The position numbers and the translations under genes were made by a program. The notes below the pieces were generated by a model, which was not told the origin of the DNA, did no database searches, and saw only the letters and a list, made by a program, of their open reading frames with translations. Source: Sphingomonas sp. PAMC26645 (GTDB lineage: Bacteria > Pseudomonadota > Alphaproteobacteria > Sphingomonadales > Sphingomonadaceae). Taken from it: a stretch of DNA of 64,000 nt. Location of the stretch: positions 3,633,001 to 3,697,000 of the forward strand of contig NZ_CP039249.1 in assembly GCF_004795835.1 (NCBI RefSeq), in the 5' to 3' direction. Shown here piece after piece: positions 35,028 through 44,504 of this stretch (positions within the stretch are counted from its first letter, which is position 1; every line of letters starts with the position of its first letter).

Positions 35028-36002
35028 ATGACCACGCGACGTACGATCCTGGCCGGTGGTCTCGCCAGTGGACTGACGAGCCTGTTGCCGCTCCGCGCTT
35101 TCGCACAGGACACGACGCTGGCGGTGGAGCGGTTCGCGCTCTGGCCAAGTGCCGCACCCGGCGGCCCGACACCGGCGGTTGCCGACCAGTGGGTCAAGCG
35201 TTCGCCGACTGGCGCGGCGGACGACATCGCCTGGCCGCATGTCGCAACGCCGATGCTGACGGTGGTGCGACCGGCGAAGCCTAACGGCGCGGCGGTGCTG
35301 ATCTGTCCGGGCGGCGGTTACGCGCGCGTAGCGGTTGGCCGGACCGGCGGCGGCATCGCACGCGATTTCGCGGCCCGCGGCATCACCGCGTTCGAGCTGC
35401 TCTATCGCCTGCCGCACGATGGCTGGGCGGCGGGTCCCGATGCGCCGTTGCAGGATGCGCAGCGGGCGATGCGCGTGATCCGCGCGGGTGCGGGCACGCG
35501 CTGGACGGTCGACCCAGCGCGCGTTGCCGTCACCGGCTTTTCCGCTGGCGGGCATCTCGCGGCGCGGCTGGCGTCCCGGTCGGCCATGCCGAGCTACACG
35601 CCGATCGATGCGGCCGATCGCCTGTCCGCAAAGCCAGTGATCGCCGGGCTGTTCTTTCCCGTCGTGACGATGCTCGACGACGGCGTGCATGCCCAATCGC
35701 GTCGCGAATTGCTCGGTCCGCACGCGGCCGATCCAGCTTGGCAGCACCGCTATTCGACGCAGATCGATTTTCCGGCCGACATGCCGCCGAGCTTCGTGAT
35801 GGCGAACGCCGATGATCCAGCAGTGCCGGCGCGCAACAGCATACTGCTGTACGAGGCGCTGCATGCCGCCAAGATTCCCACGGAATTGATGGTGTTCGAA
35901 AAGGGCGGCCACGGCCCGCCTGCCCCGCACCGCGACGGCACGCCGATACCGTGGATGGACCTGTTCCTGGCCTGGTCACGCGACCATGGCTGGCCCGCGT
36001 GA
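35028..36002 (+). CDS. Tat-exported alpha/beta-hydrolase esterase
   Basis: A 324-residue alpha/beta-hydrolase with a twin-arginine signal (TTRRTILAGGLASGLTSLLP). The oxyanion motif is ICPGGGYARVAVGRTGGGIA, the nucleophile elbow is VAVTGFSAGGHLAARL, and the acid and His lie in MANADDPAVPARNSILLYEA and VFEKGGHGPP. This type (BD-FAE/axe-like) hydrolyses acetyl or feruloyl esters on plant polysaccharides. The ATG overlaps the stop region of the second CE12 gene with one base between, so the three esterase genes are one unit. The exact ester is unknown; acetyl or feruloyl groups on RG-I arabinan or galactan are reasonable. Confidence 0.85.
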   Translation: MTTRRTILAGGLASGLTSLLPLRAFAQDTTLAVERFALWPSAAPGGPTPAVADQWVKRSPTGAADDIAWPHVATPMLTVVRPAKPNGAAVLICPGGGYARVAVGRTGGGIARDFAARGITAFELLYRLPHDGWAAGPDAPLQDAQRAMRVIRAGAGTRWTVDPARVAVTGFSAGGHLAARLASRSAMPSYTPIDAADRLSAKPVIAGLFFPVVTMLDDGVHAQSRRELLGPHAADPAWQHRYSTQIDFPADMPPSFVMANADDPAVPARNSILLYEALHAAKIPTELMVFEKGGHGPPAPHRDGTPIPWMDLFLAWSRDHGWPA

Positions 36003-36018
36003 CGACAAGGATCTGACG

Positions 36019-37320
36019 ATGCGAAACATTGCATTCGGGCTGAGCATGGCGCTCGCCATCGCCGCGCCTTCGATGGCGGCAAAACCGGCCTCATGGATCG
36101 ATGCGAAGACCGGCCACAAGGTCCTGCGACTGTCCGACGCGCCCGGCAATTACGCGCTCTATTTCAACTACAACGCCTACACGCCGCAGGGTGACCTGAT
36201 GATATTCCAGACTGCCGACGGTATCTCGGTGGCGGATACGAAGACATGGGCGGTCAAGTCGTTGCTGCACCGGCCGGGCGCTCACCTGCTGTTCGCCGGG
36301 CACAAGACGCGTACCGCGTATTTCTCCGAACAGGCCAAGGGTGGGAACGACGCGCCGATCACGATCTATGCCGCCGACATCGATACCGCCAAGGTCCGCA
36401 GGATCGCGGTGGTACCGAAGGGCAGCCGCATCGATACGCTCAACGCCGACGAGACATTGCTCGCCGGGCAGGTCGCCTCGCGCGACATGCCGCTCCAGCC
36501 CAACGCGGCGGGGGTCGATATCAAGACCGGACAGACGGCGTACGCGGCGAACTGGCCCGACGGCCGGCCGATGGTCTATGCCGACGCCAAGGAGTTCCGG
36601 CTGAACCAGCGGCTCGACGCCAAGATCCCGATGGAGATCTTCACCGTCGACGTGACGACCGGGCAGCGGCGCAGCGTGGTGAAGGCGACCGACTGGCTCA
36701 ACCACCTGCAATTCTCGCCGACCGATCCGACGCTGCTGATGTATTGCCATGAGGGGCCGTGGCACCGCGTCGATCGAATCTGGACCATCCGTACCGACGG
36801 CAGCCAGATGACCAAGGTCCACACGCGGGCGATGAACATGGAGATCGCCGGCCATGAATTCTGGTCGCCCGACGGCAAGACGATCTGGTACGATCTGCAG
36901 ACGCCGCGCGGCGAGGATTTCTGGCTCGCCGGCTACGACGTCGCCACCGCCAAGCGCCGTTGGTATCATCTCGACCGCAACGAATGGTCGGTCCACTATA
37001 ACGTCTCGGCGGACCAGACACTGTTCTCGGGCGACGGCGGCGACAGCGAGATGGTCGCGCACGCCCCCGACGGGAAGTGGATGTACCTCTTCCGCCCCAA
37101 GCCGGTTCCCGATGTCGCCGGGATCCGTGCCGACAATGCCGACAGCCTGATCGAAGCAGGGACCTTCGCCGCAGAGAAACTCGTCGACATGGGCAAGCAG
37201 GATTACAAGCTGGAGCCCAACGCGCGCTTCTCGCCGGACGGGAAATGGCTGATCTTCCGCGCGAACATCGAGGGCAAGGCGGCGATCTACGCGGTGGAGA
37301 CCGCCAAGGCTCGGCCCTGA
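36019..37320 (+). CDS. Oligogalacturonate/oligo-uronide lyase, PL22 propeller
   Basis: A 433-residue seven-bladed propeller enzyme. The PL22 motif region is clear: MYCHEGPWHRVDRIWTIRTD, MNMEIAGHEFWSPDGKTIWY and QTPRGEDFWLAGYD, containing the His ligands for the metal and the catalytic Arg/His environment. Family enzymes degrade short galacturonides into 4,5-unsaturated monomers feeding KduI. A Sec signal peptide is present (RNIAFGLSMALAIAAPSMAA), so it is expected in the periplasm, whereas the classical enterobacterial Ogl is cytoplasmic. ATG at 36019 has AAGGA 7-8 nt upstream. It is the last gene of the plus-strand esterase group and converges with the PL11 gene. Confidence 0.88.
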   Translation: MRNIAFGLSMALAIAAPSMAAKPASWIDAKTGHKVLRLSDAPGNYALYFNYNAYTPQGDLMIFQTADGISVADTKTWAVKSLLHRPGAHLLFAGHKTRTAYFSEQAKGGNDAPITIYAADIDTAKVRRIAVVPKGSRIDTLNADETLLAGQVASRDMPLQPNAAGVDIKTGQTAYAANWPDGRPMVYADAKEFRLNQRLDAKIPMEIFTVDVTTGQRRSVVKATDWLNHLQFSPTDPTLLMYCHEGPWHRVDRIWTIRTDGSQMTKVHTRAMNMEIAGHEFWSPDGKTIWYDLQTPRGEDFWLAGYDVATAKRRWYHLDRNEWSVHYNVSADQTLFSGDGGDSEMVAHAPDGKWMYLFRPKPVPDVAGIRADNADSLIEAGTFAAEKLVDMGKQDYKLEPNARFSPDGKWLIFRANIEGKAAIYAVETAKARP

Positions 37321-37332
37321 CGGCCGGCAGCC

Positions 37333-39252
37333 TCAGTCGGCGTCGTCCGACGGCGTGAGGCTGCCCGGAAAATAGCCGAGATGCGGCGGCTGGTTATAGG
37401 CGGTGTTCTGCCACGCGACGCCCGCGCGGTAGACCGGGTCCTGCATCAACGTGACGAGGCGGTGCCTGGTCGAGTACGGCGTCAAGTAGATGCGCAGTTC
37501 GCGGTTGTCCGCCGAACGCCACACCACCTCCTCGCGCCAGTCGCCGAGAATGTCCGCCTGTAACGCAGGGTTGGATTTGGTGCCGTTGTTCGATGCGACG
37601 TCGGTCGGGTGCAGCAACGGCAAGGCGGTGCCCGTCTTCCAGTTCCATTTGCTGATTGTCGTGCCATCGAGCAACTCCTGGAGCAGGTCGCCATCCCAGT
37701 AGAGCGCGAAGTTGGTCTGGCGCGGCGCCGGGCCGATCGCGTGACCCTTCACGTCGAACAGGTCGCGGCTGTTCGAGCCCCATAGCTCGGCCCCGACATG
37801 ACGTGGGTCGATATCCGCGGCGAGCCCGCGACCGGTATCGGTATCGGCAGGCTTGGTCCACAGGACCCCGCCGGTGCGCGCGTCGAGCAACGCCGAGCCG
37901 ATCCCGCCATTGGTTTTCACCTGTTCGTGCACGCCCCATTTCTCCAGTCCCGGACGCAGCGGATCGAGATCGGCGACGTGCATCGCATCGCCGTGGAACA
38001 GCGGCACGGTCCACAATCCCTTCCCGTCGTCGTCGACCGCCATCGAGCCATAGATCACCTCGTCGCGGCCATCGCCGTCGACATCGTCTATGCTGAGCTG
38101 GTGGTTGCCGCGATCGGCATAGTCGGCGTTACCCGGCGCGGCGCTGTCGAACAGCCAGCGCTTGGTCAGCTTGCCACCGCGATAATCCCACGCGGCGATC
38201 GCGGTGCGCGCATAATAGCCGCGGCCGAAAATCATGCTGGGGTGCTGCCCGTCCAGATAGGCCGTACCTGCGAGGAACCGGTCGGAGCGGTTGGCATAGC
38301 CATCGCCCCAGGTCTCGCGCATCTGCTCGAAGCTCGGATTGCCGCCGGGATAGCGCGGTGGATCATAGGCCGCGGTGGCGAGCGCCTTGCCCGAACGACC
38401 GTCGAACACCGTCAGATATTCCGGGCCTTTCAGGATACGTCCGACGAGCGGCGCGACCTTGGTGCCGTCCGCCAGCACCTTCGCGCCGGTCTTGTCCGGT
38501 TGCGGCACTTCGCCATCGCGGCCGCGCCAGTCCGCTTTCGCGTCGCCGATCGTGACTCCGGTACCGTCGACGGTGCCGTCCGCGGTCTTCATCGCGATTT
38601 CGGCGCGGCCGTCGCCATCGTAATCAGCAACCTGGAACTGCGTGTAATGCGCGCCCGCGCGGATGTTGCGGCCGAGGTCGATCCGCCAGAGCCGCTTGCC
38701 GTCGAGCGTATAGGCGTCGACGAAGACGTTGCCGGTATAGCCCGCCTGGCTGTTGTCGTGGCTGTTGGTCGGATCCCATTTCAGGATCAGCTCGTAACGT
38801 CCATCGCCATCGAGATCGCCGACGCTGGCATCGTTGGCGGTATAGGTGAACGCCTCGCCATCGGGCGTCGTCCCGCCGGGCGGGGGTACGAGCGGGATCG
38901 AGAGATATCCGTTCGGTGCCATCAGCGCGGGCGCGCTAGCCGTCGCCGCCTTGCCGCCGACGAGGGCACGAATGGTATAGCGTGCGCGATCATTGCCCTG
39001 CCGATCAACGAACGACGTCGCGTCGGCGAGGGGTTGCGGCGTGACCTTGCGACCGTCGCGGTAGACGTCGAAGCGGGTCGCGGACGGATCGTCCCGTAGC
39101 AGTCGCCAGCTGACGAGCCAGCCGCCGTCCTTCGCGGGCGTGGCGACGACGCCGCGATCCAGCCGCTCTACCGCGCGGGACGGCGATGCGGCCAGCGCGG
39201 GTGTCGCAACACCGACCATGAGCGCCAGAAACGCGCGGCTGCCTATCGTCAT
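37333..39252 (-). CDS. Rhamnogalacturonan endolyase, PL11
   Basis: A 639-residue secreted lyase (TIGSRAFLALMVGVATPALA signal). It shows the PL11 pattern of an eight-bladed propeller with many calcium-binding DxDxDG loops: SVGDLDGDGRYELILKWDPT, QVADYDGDGRAEIAMKTADG and SIDDVDGDGRDEVIYGSMAV. The N-terminal RAVERLDRGVVATPAKDGGW, LVSWRLLRDDPSATRFDVYR is typical of YesW-type enzymes, as is the ending YLTPYSTRHRLVTLMQDPVY and QNTAYNQPPHLGYF. It cuts the rhamnose-galacturonate backbone of RG-I by beta-elimination. Three tandem ATGs occur; 39252 gives the best spacing to GGAG. Location is periplasm or outer surface. It is divergent from the TonB receptor of the locus. Confidence 0.92.
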   Translation of the reverse strand: MTIGSRAFLALMVGVATPALAASPSRAVERLDRGVVATPAKDGGWLVSWRLLRDDPSATRFDVYRDGRKVTPQPLADATSFVDRQGNDRARYTIRALVGGKAATASAPALMAPNGYLSIPLVPPPGGTTPDGEAFTYTANDASVGDLDGDGRYELILKWDPTNSHDNSQAGYTGNVFVDAYTLDGKRLWRIDLGRNIRAGAHYTQFQVADYDGDGRAEIAMKTADGTVDGTGVTIGDAKADWRGRDGEVPQPDKTGAKVLADGTKVAPLVGRILKGPEYLTVFDGRSGKALATAAYDPPRYPGGNPSFEQMRETWGDGYANRSDRFLAGTAYLDGQHPSMIFGRGYYARTAIAAWDYRGGKLTKRWLFDSAAPGNADYADRGNHQLSIDDVDGDGRDEVIYGSMAVDDDGKGLWTVPLFHGDAMHVADLDPLRPGLEKWGVHEQVKTNGGIGSALLDARTGGVLWTKPADTDTGRGLAADIDPRHVGAELWGSNSRDLFDVKGHAIGPAPRQTNFALYWDGDLLQELLDGTTISKWNWKTGTALPLLHPTDVASNNGTKSNPALQADILGDWREEVVWRSADNRELRIYLTPYSTRHRLVTLMQDPVYRAGVAWQNTAYNQPPHLGYFPGSLTPSDDAD

Positions 39253-39591
39253 CATCATCTCCATCGCGGCGTGCCAATTATCGCACTTATCCCAATTATT
39301 ATGATTGCCCTTCAGGAAATGGCAAACTAATAAACGGGACAGAGCTTCACAATATGGTTTTTCGTCGGTCATGGTACCGGCATTGGCGACGGTAACGACC
39401 GCGCCGAGACGAGGGGATGATGATGACTGGACCCAGCACAGAAATTGATCGCGCATCATGCCGTAAGGCCTGCCGCGCCCGTGCCTTGTCGACGCGCCCA
39501 GCCGGCTAGCCCAGCCACCTAGCATGGCGACTTCACGATGGGCCGGCTACCGCATGCGTCGCCGCCCGGAACGTCTTTCGGGGGAAATATG
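39253..39591. promoter_or_regulatory. Divergent regulatory gap between PL11 and TonB receptor genes
   Basis: A 339-bp gap with no gene. Near the PL11 start it holds two direct repeats CCAATTAT at 39274-39281 and 39292-39299, spaced 18 bp, within an AT-rich stretch to about 39335. They lie 20-50 bp upstream of the PL11 start, where an operator or promoter would be. Near the receptor end the Shine-Dalgarno GGGGGAAAT is seen. No regulator can be named. Confidence 0.4.
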
Positions 39592-42500
39592 ATGACACTT
39601 CATACTTGTTCGGTGCGCAATCTGGCGATCACGACGTCTGCACTGGCGCTGATGCTGGGCTCGGCGACCGCCGCTACCGCCCAGACGACCGCACCCACGA
39701 CGCCGGCGACAGACGTGGCGCAATCCGCACAGAAGCCCGCGCCCGACGCGACCCTGCCGGACGGCGCGACCTCTGAAGACATCCTCGTCGTCGGCACGCG
39801 CGCCTCGCTGCAATCGGCGATCGCCCGCAAACGCAAGGCCGGCACCGTGGTCGACTCGATCGTCGCCGACGACATCGCAAGCTTTCCCGACAAGAACCTC
39901 GGGGACTCGCTGGCCCGCGTCACCGGCGTGCAGCTCGACCGCGACTTCGGCGAAGGCACCAAGGTGTCGATCCGCGGCGTCGAACCCGATCTCAACCGCA
40001 TCGAAATCAACGGCGTCACCCAAGCCAGCGCCGATGGCAGCCGCTCGGGCGATCTGCGCGACCTCGCGACCGAACTCGTCAAGTCGATCGACGTCTACAA
40101 AGGCTACAGCGCCGACCTGACCGAAGGCGGCCTCGGCGGCACGGTCAGCGTCGAGACGCGCCGCCCGCTCGAACTGGCAAAGCCACTTCTAAGCGCAGTG
40201 GCCTCCGCTCAGCACCTCGACACCGCACAGAAATGGCGTCCCCGCCTCACCGGCATCTTCGGGACACCCCATTTCCTGCTCGATGGCCTCGGCATTCTGG
40301 GCACCGTCAACTACGAGAAGAAGCAGCTTCGCCAGGACTATATCAGCAACACCAACTGGAAGCGGATCGCGGATTTCGACCGCTCTGACGAGAAGACCGT
40401 CGCCAACCCCGCTTATGCCAATTTCAACACCTATGGCAGTTGCGCAGGCGTCGGCGGAGCGAATGCGGCAGCGGCGACGACGCGGCGACTGGCCTGCGAG
40501 ACGCAGTTCTTCGATTGGGTCCCGACCGTGCCGCGCCTGCGCCAGCGCCGGATCGACGACCAGCGCCTGTCCGCCGATCTCCAGGTCCAGTATGAATTCG
40601 CGCCGAACTTCCGCGCGTACGCCGAAGCGATCATCACCAACCGCAAGCAGCAGTTCAACGACGTCAACTACTCGCTCGATCTCGGCCGCTTCGAACGCTT
40701 CAATTACGACGCCGCGCTGCCGGTCGGACTGAATGGCGCCACGTCGCGTCCGCAGATCACCGCGGGCACCTCCACCAGCGAGAACCACGTCGTCACCAGC
40801 GCGCTGACCGCGCTCAATTCGGTCAATGTCGGCACCGCCGCTGCACCGGTCTGGAACGGTGCCAGCAACATCCTCGGCGTCCAGCGTCGCGATTTCAAAT
40901 ACGACCAGCGCACCCGGTATTACCTGACCGGGTTCGATTGGACGTTCGACGATCTCAAGATCAAGGCACTCGCGTCGCATTCGACGGGCCGAACCGTCAA
41001 CGATACCAACCTGCTCGCCTATTCGACCGGCATCGGCGGGATAACCATAGACCGTCGCAACGACCTCGGCATTCCGGTGTTCGTGTTCCCCGAGAACTTC
41101 GACCCGAATTCGACGGGCGCCTATGTCCGCCCCGGCACGATCAACGCACCCGGACGGCAGGCCGGACCGACCGTCCAGTTTCGCCCGAGCGACAACAACA
41201 ACAAGGAAGACCAGCTCAAGCTCGACGCGGACTGGAACACCAACCTGCCGTTCCTGACGAGCATCGAATATGGCGGGCAGTTCCGCTGGCAGGAGTATGA
41301 GAACTACAACGGCGGCGGCTCGCGCCTGCTGACGCCCGCGGTTTCGGCGAATCCGTCAACCGGCGCCGCGGCCGTCCCTGCCGTGTATCAGACGAGCGCC
41401 AACGTTTCGTACACCACCGTCGTCACCGATACGCCGCCGGCCGTGCGCGCCGCGAACACCTATTACATGACGCAGGCCCAGTACGCACAGTTCATCGCGG
41501 CCAATACCGGTGGCTTGCCGGGCGCGGGCCTGTTCACCGGGCTCAAGGGTGCGCCGGCCGGCCTGCCGTCGCAACTGTCCGTCCCGACGATCGACTTCGA
41601 CCGACTGGGCCAGATTTACGACCTCTCGGGCTTCGATCAGGACCTGGTCCGCAACGCCGATGGCCAGTCGCAGATCCCGACCGTTTTCATCAAGGAAACC
41701 GTCGCCGCCGCATATCTGAAGGGTAATTTCGAACAGGACGTCCTCGGCATGCGGTTCAGCGGCAATGCCGGCCTTCGCTATATCAAGACGACCGACAAGG
41801 GCACCGGCACCAACATCAGCCGGCAGACCCGGATCCGTCCCGGCACGGGCGTGCCCGGTATTCCCGCAGTGATCGAAACGGTCACGCTTGCGGCAAACTC
41901 GCTGTCGTTGAAGAACAGCTACACCGACTGGCTTCCCGCGTTCAACGGTGCGCTGGAAATCACGCCGAACCTGACCTTCCGCGCCAACTGGGCCCGCAAT
42001 CTCGCCCGTCCCAAGCCGACCGATCTGGTCCCCAACGTCAATTGTCTCGATGACTCCACCGATATCACCGGGCTCCAGGACGCATGCACGGCGGGCAATC
42101 CCGATCTCGTGCCGTATCGCGCCGATCAGTGGGAAGTGAACCTCGGCTGGTTCCCGAACAAGGACACCGCGGTCAGCATTGGCTATTTCAAGAAATACGA
42201 GAAGAGCTTCGTCATCTCGAACGTGACGCGCGGCGATGTCGATCTCTTCCAGGACGGCTCGCTGTTCACGGTCCGCCAGCCGGTCAACGGCTTCGGCGCG
42301 TTGCTGGACGGGATCGAAGGGAGCGTACAAACCGCCTTCACGTTCCTCCCCGCACCGTTCGATGGTCTCGGGGCCAGCGGCAACTTCACCTATGCGCGCG
42401 CGATCCGGACCAACCTGACCAACGTCGCCACCGGTCAACCGCTCAACGACTATCCCGGCCTATCGAAATGGACCGCGAATGCGAGCATCTTCTACGACAA

Positions 42501-42777
42501 GGATTGGCTCAACATCCGCGTCAACTACAACTACCGGTCGAACTGGCTGGCGGTCGTGTCCGACGTCAACTTCGACAACAGCCCGATCTATCGTCGCGGC
42601 GAAGGCTATTTCGATGCCAAGGTAACGTTCCGGTTCCCCGAGCAGCACACCCAGTTGTTCATGGAGATCCAGAACATCAACAAGGAGTCGTCGGCGAGCT
42701 ACATCGACAAGGCTCGGCCGGTGGAATATTATTACGCGGGCCAGCGGTTCTTCGCCGGTCTCCAGCTAAAATTCTAG
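39592..42777 (+). CDS. TonB-dependent receptor of the rhamnogalacturonan locus
   Basis: A 1061-residue outer-membrane transporter, of the large class used for oligosaccharides. A signal peptide (NLAITTSALALMLGSATAAT then AQ) precedes a TonB-box region (SEDILVVGTRASLQSAIARK). The plug includes DDIASFPDKNLGDSLARVTG and SIRGVEPDLNRIEINGVTQA, and the barrel terminates YYYAGQRFFAGLQLKF. The DKNLGDSLARVTGVQLDRD pattern is typical of sphingomonad and xanthomonad carbohydrate receptors. Tandem ATGs exist at 39589 and 39592 behind GGGGGAAAT. A strong terminator follows, so the receptor is transcribed alone from the divergent gap. Cargo is inferred to be RG-I oligosaccharides. Confidence 0.92.
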   Translation: MTLHTCSVRNLAITTSALALMLGSATAATAQTTAPTTPATDVAQSAQKPAPDATLPDGATSEDILVVGTRASLQSAIARKRKAGTVVDSIVADDIASFPDKNLGDSLARVTGVQLDRDFGEGTKVSIRGVEPDLNRIEINGVTQASADGSRSGDLRDLATELVKSIDVYKGYSADLTEGGLGGTVSVETRRPLELAKPLLSAVASAQHLDTAQKWRPRLTGIFGTPHFLLDGLGILGTVNYEKKQLRQDYISNTNWKRIADFDRSDEKTVANPAYANFNTYGSCAGVGGANAAAATTRRLACETQFFDWVPTVPRLRQRRIDDQRLSADLQVQYEFAPNFRAYAEAIITNRKQQFNDVNYSLDLGRFERFNYDAALPVGLNGATSRPQITAGTSTSENHVVTSALTALNSVNVGTAAAPVWNGASNILGVQRRDFKYDQRTRYYLTGFDWTFDDLKIKALASHSTGRTVNDTNLLAYSTGIGGITIDRRNDLGIPVFVFPENFDPNSTGAYVRPGTINAPGRQAGPTVQFRPSDNNNKEDQLKLDADWNTNLPFLTSIEYGGQFRWQEYENYNGGGSRLLTPAVSANPSTGAAAVPAVYQTSANVSYTTVVTDTPPAVRAANTYYMTQAQYAQFIAANTGGLPGAGLFTGLKGAPAGLPSQLSVPTIDFDRLGQIYDLSGFDQDLVRNADGQSQIPTVFIKETVAAAYLKGNFEQDVLGMRFSGNAGLRYIKTTDKGTGTNISRQTRIRPGTGVPGIPAVIETVTLAANSLSLKNSYTDWLPAFNGALEITPNLTFRANWARNLARPKPTDLVPNVNCLDDSTDITGLQDACTAGNPDLVPYRADQWEVNLGWFPNKDTAVSIGYFKKYEKSFVISNVTRGDVDLFQDGSLFTVRQPVNGFGALLDGIEGSVQTAFTFLPAPFDGLGASGNFTYARAIRTNLTNVATGQPLNDYPGLSKWTANASIFYDKDWLNIRVNYNYRSNWLAVVSDVNFDNSPIYRRGEGYFDAKVTFRFPEQHTQLFMEIQNINKESSASYIDKARPVEYYYAGQRFFAGLQLKF

Positions 42778-42791
42778 AGCGCTCCCCCCTC

Positions 42792-42824
42792 GGCCGACCG
42801 CCGCAAGACGGTCGGCCATTTTGT
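42792..42824 (+). terminator. Intrinsic terminator after the TonB receptor
   Basis: A perfect 9-bp stem GGCCGACCG / CGGTCGGCC with an 8-nt loop (CCGCAAGA), followed by ATTTTGT. It begins 14 bp after the receptor stop and separates it from the IclR-led operon. Confidence 0.85.
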
Positions 42825-42911
42825 CTCGGTTTTCCAGACGTGTAGCGTGACCGGAATCGACGCAAGATTCGCCGATTGCCAGCATGTAGGAGGCCGTCTT
42901 ATGGAGTGGGC

Positions 42912-43715
42912 ATGAACACTTCCACGACGAATATCGACAAGTCGGAGTCGGCCGGAAACGGCGTCGGTGCCGGCAGCCAGACCCTCATGCGCGGGCTCGA
43001 CCTGATCGAGGCGGTCAGCCACGAGGTGCTGACGCTGAGCGAACTCGCGGTGAAGCTCGACCTGACCAAGAGCACGACGCACCGGTTGCTGAGTGCGCTG
43101 GTCGATCGCGGGTATCTCGCGTTCACGCCGCGCTCCGGATACCGGCTCGGGCCCAAGCTGTTGCTGCTCGGCACGCTTGCGCAGGCGCAGGCCGATCTGG
43201 TGCAGGTCGCGCGACCCTATCTGGAGGAACTCGCCGCCTCGACCGAGGACACCGTGCATCTCGGCGTGTTCGATGGCGACTTCGCGCTGTATCTCGACAA
43301 GGTGCCGGGGCGGCGCCGGATCACGATCTCGAGCCGGGTCGGCGATCGCCAGCCGCTGAGTTCGACCGGGCTCGGCAAGGCGCTGATGATCGATTCCTCG
43401 CCCAAATATTGGCAGGAGCGCTTCGACGCGGACCAGGCGGCGGGTGCGCCCAGGGCCGATGCGAAAGTGTGGCGCGAACGGATGCAAGGCTATGCGACGT
43501 GTGGCCGTGCGTTCGACCTCGAGGAGAACGAGGATCAGATTCGCTGCGTTGCCGCGCCAATCCGCGATGCCGCGGGCAAGATCGTCGGCGCGATCAGCGT
43601 GTCGAGCGCTGCACAGTATATGAGCGACGACCGCATGACGACGCTGACCGACGAAGTGCGCGGCACCGCGGGCGCGATCAGCCGCGAACTCGGGTTCGAG
43701 TCGCCAACCGACTAA
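42912..43715 (+). CDS. IclR-family transcriptional regulator
   Basis: A 267-residue IclR-type regulator. The N-terminal winged HTH is LTLSELAVKLDLTKSTTHRL, LSALVDRGYLAFTPRSGYRL, and the effector domain contains PYLEELAASTEDTVHLGVFD, PLSSTGLGKALM and IRCVAAPIRDAAGKIVGAIS. KdgR-type members respond to KDG or related uronate intermediates and repress pectin genes. It is the first gene of the operon with L-rhamnose dehydrogenase (13 bp gap), so it likely controls the RG-I locus. Effector may be KDG, a deoxy-uronate or rhamnonate. ATG at 42912 has GGAG 5 nt upstream. Confidence 0.9.
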   Translation: MNTSTTNIDKSESAGNGVGAGSQTLMRGLDLIEAVSHEVLTLSELAVKLDLTKSTTHRLLSALVDRGYLAFTPRSGYRLGPKLLLLGTLAQAQADLVQVARPYLEELAASTEDTVHLGVFDGDFALYLDKVPGRRRITISSRVGDRQPLSSTGLGKALMIDSSPKYWQERFDADQAAGAPRADAKVWRERMQGYATCGRAFDLEENEDQIRCVAAPIRDAAGKIVGAISVSSAAQYMSDDRMTTLTDEVRGTAGAISRELGFESPTD

Positions 43716-43728
43716 CTGGGAGAAAATA

Positions 43729-44490
43729 ATGTTGCTCGAAGGCAAGACCGTGCTGGTGACCGGCGCATCGGCAGGAATCGGCCGCGCGGTGGCGATCGGT
43801 TGTGCGCGACACGGCGCCGATATCGCGCTGAATTTCGCGCGTGACGTGGCGGGTGCCGAGAGCGCCGTGGCCGAGATCGAGGCACTCGGTCGGAAAGCCG
43901 TGGCGATCCAGGGCGACGTCGCCGATCCGGATACCGCGCGCGACTTCATCGACAAGGCCGTAGCGGCGCTCGGGCGGGTCGACGTGTTCGTCAACAACGC
44001 CGGGATCTGCCCGTTCCACGCGTTCCTCGACATGCCGGTCGAGACGTTCGAGCGGACCATGCGCGTCAACCTCCACGGCGCCTATTACATGGTGCAGGCG
44101 GCGGCCAACCAGATGGTTAAGCAGGGCGATGGGGGCTCGATCATCGCGATGTCGTCGATCTCGGCGCTGGTCGGCGGCGAGTATCAGACGCATTACACCC
44201 CGACCAAGGCTGGCCTGCATTCGCTGATGCAGTCGGTCGCGATCGCGCTCGGCAAGCACGGGATCCGCTGCAACTCGCTGTTCCCGGGTACGATCCTGAC
44301 CGACATCAACAAGGACGATCTCGCCGACGAGGCCAAGCGGTCGTACATGGAAAAACGCATCCCGCTGGGTCGGCTTGGCAAGCCCGACGATCTGGTTGGG
44401 CCTACCGTGTTCCTGGCGTCCGATCTCGCGCAATACGTCACCGGAGCCTCGCTGCTGGTCGACGGCGGCATGTACGTGAACCTGCAATAA
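43729..44490 (+). CDS. lra1: L-rhamnose 1-dehydrogenase (SDR), first step of the non-phosphorylating pathway
   Basis: A 253-residue SDR starting LLEGKTVLVTGASAGIGRAV. Features shared with characterised NAD(P)-dependent L-rhamnose dehydrogenases from Azotobacter and Sphingomonas are VNNAGICPFHAFLDMP, SSISALVGGEYQTHYTPTKA with catalytic Tyr and Lys, TDINKDDL and the C-terminal VTGASLLVDGGMYVNLQ. It oxidises L-rhamnose to L-rhamnono-lactone in the cytoplasm. The ATG has GGGAGAAAATA upstream. It lies 13 bp after the IclR gene and 14 bp before GH28. The remaining pathway genes sit at 59.8-63.8 kb on the other strand. Confidence 0.88.
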   Translation: MLLEGKTVLVTGASAGIGRAVAIGCARHGADIALNFARDVAGAESAVAEIEALGRKAVAIQGDVADPDTARDFIDKAVAALGRVDVFVNNAGICPFHAFLDMPVETFERTMRVNLHGAYYMVQAAANQMVKQGDGGSIIAMSSISALVGGEYQTHYTPTKAGLHSLMQSVAIALGKHGIRCNSLFPGTILTDINKDDLADEAKRSYMEKRIPLGRLGKPDDLVGPTVFLASDLAQYVTGASLLVDGGMYVNLQ

Positions 44491-44504
44491 GCGGCTCTGG
44501 GGCC

